DNA from: Peptoniphilus timonensis JC401
GTDB taxonomy: Bacteria; Bacillota; Clostridia; Tissierellales; Peptoniphilaceae
Reading direction: 5' to 3'
Assembly (NCBI RefSeq): GCF_000312025.1
Contig: NZ_HE978595.1
Location: 77,273 to 141,272 of the forward strand
DNA length: 64,000 bases
Positions 8,360-17,900 of this stretch are shown here, piece after piece. A model generated the notes under the pieces. The model saw only the letters and a program-made list of their open reading frames with translations. It ran no database searches and had not been told where the DNA came from. The number at the start of each line of letters is the position of its first letter. The first letter of the stretch is position 1. The translations under genes were made by a program, and so were the position numbers.

Positions 8360-9191
8360 CTATCTTCTCTTACTTCTTCTCTTGCTATTTCTCACATAGC
8401 CTATCATCTTAAAGAATACCAAGATAAAAGCTATCCAACCTACAATAGTCACTCCATAAACGCCATATTTTAAATAAGAAACTTCTCTCTTTTCCTCTAC
8501 AAGAGTTTTTACATCGGCCTTTTTTTTCCACAACTCTTTCTGCATTAATTAAAATTCTCTTTGGTCTTGGTGGTCTCTTTGGGTGACAAGATAAAAGCGT
8601 CACCATATCCTTTCCATCTTTTGGAAGGACTTTTTCCCAATCACTTGGATCAATTATCTCTTGACCTGTGACTTTGTATTTCAAAAGGCCTGTTCGTCCA
8701 TCAATTAAAATTTCGTCACCCTCTTCTAGCTTTTCAATGTTATAAAACATGAGGTCGCCCCACCAACCTCTGTGACCAGCTATGACAGTCCTAGTTGAAT
8801 TTCCCCCAAGAGGAAGAGATGTTCCTTCAACTTGTGCCACTCCCCAGTCCAGATGATCGTAAGTTGCATCGAGATAAATCGGCTTTTTCATATCAAGTTT
8901 TGGAATTATCAAATAAGAAAAAACTTCGTCCTTGTCAATTCCCTTGATGTTATAAAAGCCCTCATAATCTTCATTGTCAAAAGGATCAATAATATTATTA
9001 TCTCCCTTGACCACTTTCTTGTTGTAATCTATGAGATCATCACTTACACTAGCATCCTTTTCCTTAAAAGATGCATACTTTTTGTCTGCCATTATCTCCC
9101 TATATGACATAGAAGAAAAAGCAAGTAGTGGCAAAAAAATCCCCAATAAGATAAATAAATATCCAATTAAGACCCTTGTCTTAGCCTTCAT
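8360..9191 (-). CDS. Class C-like sortase, third of the island, frameshifted in this sequence
   Basis: A transpeptidase-fold sortase with an N-terminal membrane segment (residues about 7-28), a lid-like DPFDNEDYEG, catalytic His in VIAGHRGWW, catalytic Cys in TLLSCHP and Arg in PKRILINAER. After ERVVEKK the frame slips in an eight-base T run (8520-8527). Removing one base joins ADVKTLVEEKREVSYLK and a second membrane helix (YGVTIVGWIAFILVFF) with a basic tail, total 276 aa. N- and C-terminal membrane segments are typical of class C. The Cys motif differs from the TLLTCTP of its two neighbours, so it may have a different job, such as anchoring the finished pilus. Start from GGAGGAG; it overlaps the previous gene by 11 bases. 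Confidence 0.85.
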
Positions 9192-10008
9192 AAGTTCTCC
9201 TCCTGCGTCTTCTAATATAAATGAAAATAATGATCATGACAAGAAGAAGTATTGCACATGGCCAAATCAATGACTTGTAATTAAACTTAGCATTTTCAGC
9301 CTCTTCCTTTTCCTCTGGCACATAAGGAATCCTGTGACCACGAACCAAAAGTCTGTGCGAATTAATCATATAAGGTGTACAAGTAAGAAGCGTCATATAA
9401 TCCTTGCCTTCCACAACAAGAACAGGATCAAAATTCCATGGCTCAATAGTTAAAATTTGGTCCACTTGATAAGCAAGAGTTTCCTTTACGTTAGTATAGT
9501 AGAAAACATCTCCCACTTCCATCTTGTCAAGGTCCCTAAAGAGCTTAACTTGTGGAAGACCCCTGTGAGCTGTGATGACAGAGTGAGTGGACTTGCCACC
9601 AATAGGAAGAGATGTCCCCTCCAAGTGACCACAAGCATGTTGCAATACATCTTCAGAAGTACCAGCATAAACAGGTATTTGTTGATTTATCTTTGGAACA
9701 TCAAGATAACCAATTTTTTCCCTTGCCTCTAGCATGCGTGCATAATTTTCAACACCCTTTTTTTCCCTGTCAGTATATGGATCAGCAAGCTTTGAAGGAT
9801 CAAGAGTTTCATTATATGCCCTTGCAAGATCAATTCTCTCGTTGATCTCTTCCTCACTCATCTCGTCAACAGCTTCCTTAAAGTCCACAATTTGATTGTT
9901 GTTCTCCACAGTATAGTACCAGTTTGAAATAATAGGATAAGACGCAATCAAAAGACCAACTATGAACATAAGAATAATCTTCCAATTCTTTTTAAACTTC
10001 TCCTTCAT
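9181..10008 (-). CDS. srtC: Class C (pilin-polymerising) sortase
   Basis: Class C sortases link pilin subunits by joining a sorting-motif Thr to a pilin-motif Lys. It has an N-terminal membrane helix, the lid motif DPYTDREK, GHLEGTSLPIGG, catalytic His in VITAHRGLP, catalytic Cys in TLLTCTP, and Arg in SHRLLVRGHR. There is a C-terminal membrane helix with an Arg-rich tail (RRRRRR). The ATG at 10008 is favoured over 10035 by the purine-rich GGGGTGAGGA before it. Both ends overlap neighbouring sortase genes, so translation is coupled. Confidence 0.93.
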   Translation of the reverse strand: MKEKFKKNWKIILMFIVGLLIASYPIISNWYYTVENNNQIVDFKEAVDEMSEEEINERIDLARAYNETLDPSKLADPYTDREKKGVENYARMLEAREKIGYLDVPKINQQIPVYAGTSEDVLQHACGHLEGTSLPIGGKSTHSVITAHRGLPQVKLFRDLDKMEVGDVFYYTNVKETLAYQVDQILTIEPWNFDPVLVVEGKDYMTLLTCTPYMINSHRLLVRGHRIPYVPEEKEEAENAKFNYKSLIWPCAILLLVMIIIFIYIRRRRRRTYEG

Positions 10009-10942
10009 GGTCCTCACCCCTATCCTTATTATCACTCATACCATTATTTTTCTTTTCCAAATTCATCTTTGCCATCTCAATATTTCTTGCCCTTTCAGCT
10101 TCTCTTTTTGCCGCCTTTTTCTTTTTTCTCTTGTCAAGAATAAATCTTGTTAAGATAATTATAGCAAAAATTAGAAGAATAATAAGCCTTTTATCAATAT
10201 CAAGATTCTTGCCCACATCTTCTCTTGTCTTGTCATCCTCTTCTGGCACATAAGGAACCCTGTGACCACGCACAATGAGCCTGTGAGTGTTTATCATAAT
10301 AGGAGTGCAAGTTAAAAGAGTTGCATAATCCTTTCCCGGCACAACCAAAAGCTGTGAAAAATCACTGGGATCAATAACATCAATGTGATCCACTTCATAT
10401 GCCATAGTGCCGCCAATATTTTCAATGTAAAACTTGTCCCCCATTTTCACTTTCTCAAGATCTGTAAAAAGCCTTGCAGAAGGAAGACCAGAGTGAGCAG
10501 TGATGACAGTGTGAGTGGACTCACCACCAATAGGTAAACTTGTACCCTCAAGGTGACCAGCACCCTTTTGCAAGATTTCCTCATTAGTACCAGCATAAAT
10601 AGGAAGATCAACATCAATAGAAGGCACTTCGATAGTACCAATCTTGCTCCTTAACTCTAGCATTTGAGCATAATTCTCAATGGCCCTCTTCTTTTCCTCT
10701 TCACTATAAGGATCCTTTGGAGTAACATTTCCTAGATTATCATTATAAATCTTAGCTAGCCTCAACCTTCTGTCGATTTCTTCCTGACTCAAAAGATCTC
10801 TTGCTTCCTTAAAATCAGCAACCTGATTATTTGCCTCAATCCTATAATACCAGTTGGAAATCAAAGGATAGGAAAGAATTCCAAGACCTAAAATAAAAAT
10901 AAAAATAAATAACTTGTTAGATTTTTTCTTTTTTTTGCTCAT
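9992..10942 (-). CDS. srtC: Class C (pilin-polymerising) sortase
   Basis: This close homologue of the next sortase has the same order of motifs: membrane helix, SNWYYRIEANNQ, lid DPYSEEEK, GHLEGTSLPIGG, catalytic His in VITAHSGLP, Cys in TLLTCTP, Arg in THRLIVRGHR, then a second membrane helix and a long basic/acidic cytosolic tail. ATG 10942 is chosen because GGGAG is spaced correctly; the ORF opens at 10954. The gene begins right after a terminator-like hairpin, so sortase expression is probably set below that of the pilins upstream. Confidence 0.93.
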   Translation of the reverse strand: MSKKKKKSNKLFIFIFILGLGILSYPLISNWYYRIEANNQVADFKEARDLLSQEEIDRRLRLAKIYNDNLGNVTPKDPYSEEEKKRAIENYAQMLELRSKIGTIEVPSIDVDLPIYAGTNEEILQKGAGHLEGTSLPIGGESTHTVITAHSGLPSARLFTDLEKVKMGDKFYIENIGGTMAYEVDHIDVIDPSDFSQLLVVPGKDYATLLTCTPIMINTHRLIVRGHRVPYVPEEDDKTREDVGKNLDIDKRLIILLIFAIIILTRFILDKRKKKKAAKREAERARNIEMAKMNLEKKNNGMSDNKDRGEDHEGEV

Positions 10943-10960
10943 CTTTTCTCCCATAAAAAA

Positions 10961-10978
10961 GAGGCTCCAAGGAGCCTC
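10961..10978 (-). terminator. Intra-operon terminator/attenuator before the sortases
   Basis: The perfect inverted repeat GAGGCTCC-TT-GGAGCCTC is followed on the minus strand by six T. It sits between the second pilin stop and the first sortase RBS. It has terminator form but lies inside an apparent operon, so partial read-through is inferred. Confidence 0.7.
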
Positions 10979-10981
10979 ACT

Positions 10982-12190
10982 TTATTTCTTGTCCTTGATT
11001 AAATACTTACCTAATCCTACCATAATAGCACCAGCCACAACTAACACAATAAGTGTAATATCACCAGTTTTTGGAAGAGGAAGAGGTGATGATTTATCAT
11101 CTTTAATACGGTTTTCAATAATTAGGACTTTTTCAAAAGAACTATCGTCAATTTCAAATTTTAAAGAGCCTTGCAATAAAGCATAGCCATCTGGAGCCTT
11201 AGTTTCCCAAATCTCATAAGTTCCATAAGGAAGATCCCTTACAAAAAACTTACCATCATTGCCAGAATTAAGGACAAGATCCTTGCCATCTCGCTTAACC
11301 CTTTCATCCATGCCATCCTTGTCACGAGTTATAATAAACTCAGCACCAGCTAGACCCTTTTCCCTTTTCTCATCAGTCTTAAAGAAATTATAAGAACCTA
11401 ACTTTTTCTTGTTGATGACACTTACATTGGCACCCTTGCCTTCAAAAATAGCAAAATCACTCTCACTATGAAGGATTTCATAGCCAGCTGGAGCTTCAAC
11501 TTCCTTGAAAGTATAAATACCAGCCTTCACATTTTTAATAGTAATCCTACCATTTTCATCAGTTAAAAAAACTTCAGCAGAACCCTTATCATCAATAGCA
11601 CCATTTTTTGTCAAAACAGGATTGCCATTTGAATAATGAAGAGTAAACTTGGCACCAGAAAGAACTTTGCCCTCACCATCAGTCTTTACAAGCACAACAG
11701 TTTCTGGTGGTGGAGGAGTTTCTCCTGGAGGTGGTGGTGGAGGTGTAGGTCTAACCTTTAGCCCCCATTTTAACTTAGCAATATTAGTCTCTCCTGGACT
11801 AAAAACTGCAGACTCAATAAAGCGGTCCTTGTCCCCAAGCTCCCTAATATAATAAGTGCCAGGCTCAAGATCAAGAGTAACCTTATAATCGTCCTTTTCC
11901 TTAGGACTTACAATCCACTTGTCAGCCTTGTTAGCAAGTTGTCTGTCAAGCTCATCCTCACTTAACTTGTCCAAAATAGAAACAAGTCTTGTCTTATCCA
12001 TACTAGTATCAATGAACTTGTCATTGATTTTCCAAATACCAAGAGTCCTACCTTCCAGGTCCTCTTTAGCTAAACTTTCCCTTGTCTTAATATCGATGGT
12101 AACAGATGATGCTCCTAAAACATTTAGAGGTAGGAAGACCATAGTTACCATCATATATAAAATTATTAAATCTTTGATTCTCTTCTTCAT
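10982..12190 (-). CDS. SpaA-type minor/basal pilin with LPKTG anchor
   Basis: A 402-aa secreted protein. It has a signal peptide (residues 1-26, MKKRIKDLIILYMMVTMVF), then an N-terminal beta domain and a proline-rich linker (PTPPPPPPGETPPPPET, near residue 150). Two CnaB/SpaA domains follow: VVLVKTDGEGKVLSGAKF...YTFKEVEAPAGY and YNFFKTDEKREKGLAGAEF...YEIWETKAPDGY. Each has the Lys and Glu expected for an internal isopeptide bond. LPKTG (372-376), a membrane helix and a basic tail close the protein. A poly-Pro linker and its position between backbone pilin and sortases fit a basal pilin. RBS GAGAGGT precedes the ATG. Confidence 0.85.
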   Translation of the reverse strand: MKKRIKDLIILYMMVTMVFLPLNVLGASSVTIDIKTRESLAKEDLEGRTLGIWKINDKFIDTSMDKTRLVSILDKLSEDELDRQLANKADKWIVSPKEKDDYKVTLDLEPGTYYIRELGDKDRFIESAVFSPGETNIAKLKWGLKVRPTPPPPPPGETPPPPETVVLVKTDGEGKVLSGAKFTLHYSNGNPVLTKNGAIDDKGSAEVFLTDENGRITIKNVKAGIYTFKEVEAPAGYEILHSESDFAIFEGKGANVSVINKKKLGSYNFFKTDEKREKGLAGAEFIITRDKDGMDERVKRDGKDLVLNSGNDGKFFVRDLPYGTYEIWETKAPDGYALLQGSLKFEIDDSSFEKVLIIENRIKDDKSSPLPLPKTGDITLIVLVVAGAIMVGLGKYLIKDKK

Positions 12191-12217
12191 CTCTACCTCT
12201 CAATCTTAATATGTAGA

Positions 12218-12292
12218 GGAAGGGGAAATCCCCTCCCTTAGATTTAAATAATTAAAGCTTATACTTATAAAGAAAATATAAGTAGCCTTTAA
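12218..12292 (-). other. Intercistronic hairpins between backbone and minor pilin
   Basis: Two stems lie in the 220-bp gap. One is GC-rich (AGGGG/CCCCT plus GG/CC, 12218-12237) just upstream of the minor pilin RBS. The other is AT-rich, TACTTATA/TATAAGTA (12262-12284), within a longer AAAGGCT..AGCTTTAATT fold resembling a weak terminator for the backbone pilin. They may stabilise or attenuate the mRNA; this is inference. Confidence 0.4.
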
Positions 12293-12410
12293 AAATCACT
12301 TTACCTATACCAATTATATCAAAAGTCATCTAACTTTGAATAAATTAGTATAAATATAAAACATTATCTCAAAGATCTTTTTAAAACAATCTCAATCAAT
12401 AGATAGAACC

Positions 12411-14552
12411 TTAAGCTTCTTCTCTATTTCTCTTCATTGCCATAACAGCGCCAGCCATTAGACCAATACCAACAACTGTGAATAATACAGTACCCATACC
12501 ACCAGTTTGTGGGATAGTTACATCATTATTTGTGATTTGCATAGCATCGTTCTTATTAGATTCTGCTACGTAATCAATAGTTCCTTCACCTGTATATGTT
12601 CCCTTAGCTATTTCAAATGTGAAGTTTCCACCATTAGTTGGAAGAGCATATCCAGCTGGAGCTTTTGTTTCCACAGCTCTGTAATTACCGTATTCTAAAC
12701 CTTTAACTTCGAATTGACCTTTATCATTTGAAGTAAATTTAGTAGCATCTTCTATTTTTTCTACCCAAGTATAAGATAATTTAGCTTCTGTAAATGCTTT
12801 ATCTCTTGCTGCTTTTAATTCTTCAACTTTTGCCATTGCTGCATCTTTAGATTCATATTCTTGACCAGCAATTGTTACTTTATTTGTAGCTGAGATTTCT
12901 CCCTTTGCTAATGCTTCGTTAACTGCTGCAATAGCATCATTGTATGCTTTTTCTGCTGTTGTATAAGCTGTACCTTCATTTTCTGTAATCTTTAGATATT
13001 TATCATTGTCTGTTCCACCATTTTTATTTTGGATAGCAAATTCAGCACCTGCTAATCTCTTACTTCCATCTTGGTTAGTCTTAACAAATTTCTTTCCACC
13101 AACAGTTACTTGTGGAGGTGTAGGAGTGATTGATTCATTAGTCTTAGTATTCTTAACAGTTACTGTAGCTGTATCAGCTGCTACTGTGTATTCTGGTTCA
13201 TAACCATTTACAAGTTCTTTTACTTTATAGTTTTTGCCTTTTTCTAAGCCTTTGAAAGTACCTTTGTAGTTACCTGTTTGTTCAAAAGTAATTCCATTGC
13301 CTAAATCTGTATCATCAACTTTTGTTGCATTCTTAAATGTAACATCAGCAACTGGCATATCATTTTCATCTAATAAAACATATTTTACAATGATGTCAGT
13401 TGGAGCTGTACCATCTGCCCAAGTCTTTTCAACGTTGATTTTTTCATCAACAGGTGTTAATGTTTCACTTGATGGCTTAGGTGGTTCGTGGTTGTAAGTG
13501 AATGTAGCGTGGTTGTCCATTGGTTTATCAACTATTGCATCTGCTGTAACTTTTGCAGAATATGTGAATTCAATTGATAAATCATTTGTTTCTGCTGCTT
13601 TATTAAGTTTATCTAAACCAGATTGTTCAAAGTGAACTTTAAATCCATTTCCTACAGTTTCTACTGTATAGTCAGTTCCTGCAACAAGATCTTGATCTAA
13701 TGCAGGAGTTACTGTAACTGTAACACCATTTTCTTCATTATATTTTAATCCCTTGTCCATAGAATCTGCTAAATCTAAGTGAGTGAATACAGATCCTTTA
13801 GGAAGTTCTGCTTTAGCTTCATAAGGAACTTCTTTATCTATATGAGCTTTTGCATTTGCTTTTTCTTTGTTGTAATTATCCATTACCGCTCCAACATCTT
13901 TTAAAGTGTTAGGGTCAGTGATTGCTTCTAATCCATTTTTCTTTGCAAAGTTCTTGTCGAATTTTACCTTATCTTCAGAGTTCTTAGGATATACGTGAAT
14001 TTCATTTTGTACACCAGCTTCAGTTCTAGCGTGTTCTGGAAGTTTTAAATCAACAGGAATAGCCTTCATACCTGTTAGTACTTCACCATTTGGTCCCTTG
14101 TAAGTTGATTTATGCTTTACTTCATAAATCTTGTAGTTTCCAGGATTATCAAGATCAAATTGAATTACACCATCAGTGCCTTCAACATTTTTTGTTTTTC
14201 CTTGTCTTTCTGCTGGAATTTCCTCTAAAATGGCATCTTGTTCAGCTTTTGATTTTTTGTCAAAATCATCATAACCTGTTTCGTCTTCTTTGATTGCTAC
14301 AAAGTAAACATCGTTAATTTCTTTAGCATTTGTGTCACCAAAGAATTCTTTAACATTAACGCCTTTTGTTGGATCATATTTTTTGTTTGAATCATGCTTA
14401 TCTAGCGCATCTTGACTTATCAAGATTTTGTGTACATTAACCTTAATTGTAGCAGGACCATCTTCGCCAGCAGCTAGTGCTGTTAGTGGAGAGAAAACTC
14501 CTACTAGCATCACTAATGCCATGATTAGTGATAAAATTTTCTTTTTGTTCAT
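12411..14552 (-). CDS. Major (backbone) pilin with isopeptide D2 and CnaB domains, IPQTG anchor
   Basis: A 713-aa class C-sortase substrate. It has a signal peptide (residues 1-28, ending ALAA). The pilin motif VYPKN (Lys near 190) is the nucleophile joined to the next subunit. The D2-type isopeptide domain follows, then a CnaB domain opening INVEKTWADG (about 375) and a C-terminal SpaA domain (GGKKFVKTNQDGSKRLAGAEF ... YRAVETKAPAGYALP, the E-box). The sorting signal IPQTG (680-684), hydrophobic helix and KRNREEA tail complete it. A helical insertion rich in Ala and Lys interrupts the last domain. RBS AAGGAG. A structured leader of about 375 nt precedes it, and it is probably the most abundant product of the island. 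Confidence 0.93.
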   Translation of the reverse strand: MNKKKILSLIMALVMLVGVFSPLTALAAGEDGPATIKVNVHKILISQDALDKHDSNKKYDPTKGVNVKEFFGDTNAKEINDVYFVAIKEDETGYDDFDKKSKAEQDAILEEIPAERQGKTKNVEGTDGVIQFDLDNPGNYKIYEVKHKSTYKGPNGEVLTGMKAIPVDLKLPEHARTEAGVQNEIHVYPKNSEDKVKFDKNFAKKNGLEAITDPNTLKDVGAVMDNYNKEKANAKAHIDKEVPYEAKAELPKGSVFTHLDLADSMDKGLKYNEENGVTVTVTPALDQDLVAGTDYTVETVGNGFKVHFEQSGLDKLNKAAETNDLSIEFTYSAKVTADAIVDKPMDNHATFTYNHEPPKPSSETLTPVDEKINVEKTWADGTAPTDIIVKYVLLDENDMPVADVTFKNATKVDDTDLGNGITFEQTGNYKGTFKGLEKGKNYKVKELVNGYEPEYTVAADTATVTVKNTKTNESITPTPPQVTVGGKKFVKTNQDGSKRLAGAEFAIQNKNGGTDNDKYLKITENEGTAYTTAEKAYNDAIAAVNEALAKGEISATNKVTIAGQEYESKDAAMAKVEELKAARDKAFTEAKLSYTWVEKIEDATKFTSNDKGQFEVKGLEYGNYRAVETKAPAGYALPTNGGNFTFEIAKGTYTGEGTIDYVAESNKNDAMQITNNDVTIPQTGGMGTVLFTVVGIGLMAGAVMAMKRNREEA

Positions 14553-14787
14553 AATATAACTCCTTCTTTTATAAATTTTTATAATTATTTGCTACCGCAA
14601 ATTATTACCATAAATTTACTTCCTATTGCCCTTGGCAATAAACTTTTAATTCGTAAAATTTAAGATAGCTCCACTCTTTCGCTTTATCTTTCAAAAGCCA
14701 TAATAAATTTTAGAATCGAGAGCAGATTTCTCTGCCCTCATATTCATTTGTTAACATTGATTTTGACTTGCACTTTTCACTAGTACT

Positions 14788-14844
14788 TTACGGAGGGTGC
14801 CTCTTCTTGTCTTTGATGCTAGTCATCATAAGACCACCACCCTC
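14788..14844 (-). promoter_or_regulatory. Structured leader of the backbone pilin with a possible 13-codon upstream ORF
   Basis: In the 382-bp gap before the pilin, GAGGGTG pairs with CACCCTC (plus-strand 14793-14799 and 14838-14844). The hairpin encloses a small ORF, ATG at 14829 to TAA at 14788 (MMTSIKDKKRHPP), with GAGGGTGGTGG as a possible ribosome site inside the stem. Further short hairpins follow toward the pilin (TTGCC..GGCAA near 14625-14640 and ATTTGC..GCAAAT near 14590-14605). No clear promoter was fixed. The remainder of the gap is AT-rich with nothing recognisable. Confidence 0.35.
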
Positions 14845-14934
14845 TTTCCTTGGCTCTTATGCACTTTGTCACAAAAAGATCTCTTCTTACTAAATTTATA
14901 AGAATTTACCACAAGAGATGTGGAACTTGTGCCT

Positions 14935-17900
14935 TTAAAACTCTTCATCATAAGACACACCCCTTTTTCTCTTGTAAACATAAGCCGCTGCACTCATAAG
15001 CATTAAACCAGCAAGAGTAAAGATCAACGTACCCCTGCCACCAGTAAGTGGATATTCCGCCTTACGGTTTTCAAGTTCTATTGCTTTTGTTGTGTCATAA
15101 TCTCCATAAAGTGGCTTATCGCCTGCTAATACACTTAGGTCTAACTTATCTCCAATGGAGTCGTCTATTTGTGATTCAAGTACTAATTCAAATAGTTGGT
15201 CTGCTGTGCCTGTTGTGTTGTTATCATCAAGCTTACCAGTAAATTCCATTACTATTGAATCTGTTGTAGTGATTGGTTTATCTGTTGTAGATGTTTCTCC
15301 AAGCATTTCCTTTAGGCCGTATCTTGAACCTACAGTTCCTCCAGCACTTTGGAAACTAAATGCATCCATTTTTGTGAAGTCTTTTTCTTCTAATGTTTCA
15401 AGAGTTTTATCTCCATCTTTCTTAAGAAGAGCTACACTTACTTCTCCACCTATACCATTTGTATGGTTTTCTTTAAACTTCGGTGTAATCTTCCAGTCAT
15501 TTTCCTTGATACGGATATATGACTCGTAAGATGGAATTGTCATTTCAGTGTGGTTAGGGTTAATAATAATTCTTTGTTTAAAGGTATTATTTGTCTTATC
15601 CACTTCTAAGATTTCACTTGTAATTAAACCATTAGCACTTGTCTTGTGAGTTGCCTTAGTCAAGTCTTTTTCAAGCACTTGCATTTTTCCATTTTCTAGC
15701 TTGAATTCTTTTATCCAGCCTGGCATCTTTCCATATCCCTTAGGTGCCTTAATTTCTTTAAGTGCATAGTAGCCTGGTTTGCTTGGATTTAGTACAAATT
15801 TACCATCTGTACCAGAAGTCACTGTCTTTGTTACTACTTTACCGTCTTCTGTAACCTCATAAGGTGCATATTCTCCTTCTTCAGTTTCTTTATACCAAAC
15901 TTCGAATTCTGCACCTGGTAAGAAGGTTTCATGATTATCTCCATCAACCTTTATAAACTCAATGTCTTTGTAGTTTACAACATTTATTGGAGCTGTTCCA
16001 GCTGCTTGGCTTACTTTTTCAGTAGTTTCACCAGCAAGAGATGCTGCTGCAGATTTTAATGCTCCTGCCACTCTTGAAAGAGTTGAACTATTTCCATTTG
16101 TATCAGTTGTATCTTCTTTTGGTTTCTCAACTAATCTTGTAATTGTACCATTTGCTTCTACTGTGAATTCTTCTATATGACCTTCTATCTTCTTGTAGCC
16201 TGTTGGGGCTTTGATTTCTATTAGGGCATATTTTCCAGGAGATAGTTTTTCGTAGTGGATTAAACCATCTGCTCCAGAATTTTTTACTGATCCAGATACA
16301 GGTGTTTCTGACCACTTAGAAGTATTCTTATCGAATTTTATTAAACCGAATTTTGCACCCTCTAGTGCTTTACCTTCTTGGTCAACTTTCTTGAAGTTGA
16401 TTTCATTTTTAGGGTTTATAGCTGTTATTTCAAGTTTACCACTAGCTGTGTTTTCATTTAACAAACCATAGACATAGTCTTGTCTCTCAACACCCATATA
16501 TGGATAGCCATAGTAATTGTATCTATCAAAGTTAGTTGTCGCTTCATAGAAACTCTTGTCTACTTCTATACTTTCACCTGTATTTGGATCAATTTTATCT
16601 TTGATTTTACCAGCAACTCTTATTATATAAGTGTCATCTTCGCTTAGGAAATCGTGATAATTTCCATAATAGTCTTTGTAGGCTGATGGGAAAGTATATT
16701 CCAAACCTTCTTCTTTAGTTATATCTCCATACTTGCTACTAAATGAATATATATAACCTTGGTTTACAAGGTAATTAATATTAACTGCATAAGATGGAGG
16801 TAATATCAAGTTCTTATTGTTGTTACTATATTGGTTGTCAGGGTTTATATAATCATAATTAACCTTGTAAACATTGAAGCTTACATTTTCAATATCCATT
16901 CCTGGTGTGTATCTTAGAGTACCATCGAGAATATCCCTTTGATCTCTATTTACATAGATAATATGCTCAAACTCACCAGTCTTGTAATCAAAGTAGGTTA
17001 TCTTAGATGATATATTTGGTAAACCTCCATTAACTGCATAAGGAGATCTATGAGTTCCTGCGTCGAATATGACATCAATATTTTGATATTGTTCTTGAGT
17101 ATTTCCCTTCATCTTGAATCCTACAGGAACATTTTTAATAACTTCGTTATCTCCTACTGCAGGGAATTTAAATCTGTCAATATGAGATATTAATTTGTTA
17201 CTAAAGTCTGTAAGTTCATAAGTGTTAGCATACTCAGTAAATGTGTAAATTATCACATTGTTTTGGTCGTCATATTCAGCCTTGGCAATTGTACCAATTC
17301 CATCTGCAAATATATCAAGTCCTGCTACTAAGTCTTTGTTGTAGATTCCGTAAAGGTCTGTATATTCACTTATATCTAATTGGAAATAATCTCCAGGTTT
17401 TATTACAGTACCTTCAGCTATCTTGAAGTCATTGTCAAAGGACAATAGATGAGCTGAGTTAGGATAAATTGTATTAGCTGTAGCTGTTGCTTCATCCTTA
17501 TCTGGCTTTATAATTTGCATGTCAGATTTTTCAAGAGTAATTTTGCTTGTCAAATCTTGACCTGTTCTTGCGATTGGTCCAGAATATGGGTCTAATCCCT
17601 TACCCCCAACAGTAAATCTCCATTTTTGTCCAAGGTTTTGGTGACCGTCTCCAGGTTTTATCTCTTCAAGTTCGTAGTTACCAATAATTAGATTATCAAA
17701 TATAAGTTTTCCATCTTGACCAACTGTACCAGTTTGTGTTGCATCTTGTGGAGTAGTTGCATCTGCGTTTTTCGCCAAGGATGTTCTTGTAAGTTTAAAT
17801 TCTGCTCCTTCAACAAGTTTTCCATCTAGGTCTTTCTTGTTGATTTCAACTTTACCTTTTCCTGGTTTGTTGTTGATAATCTTACCCATGTTCTTTGCAG

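Noticed and set aside
15155..15529. 124-codon plus-strand ORF inside the giant adhesin
   Set aside because: It is antisense to a well-supported CnaB/anchor region. Its Ser/Val-rich composition is what the reverse frame of the adhesin gives, and it has no RBS.
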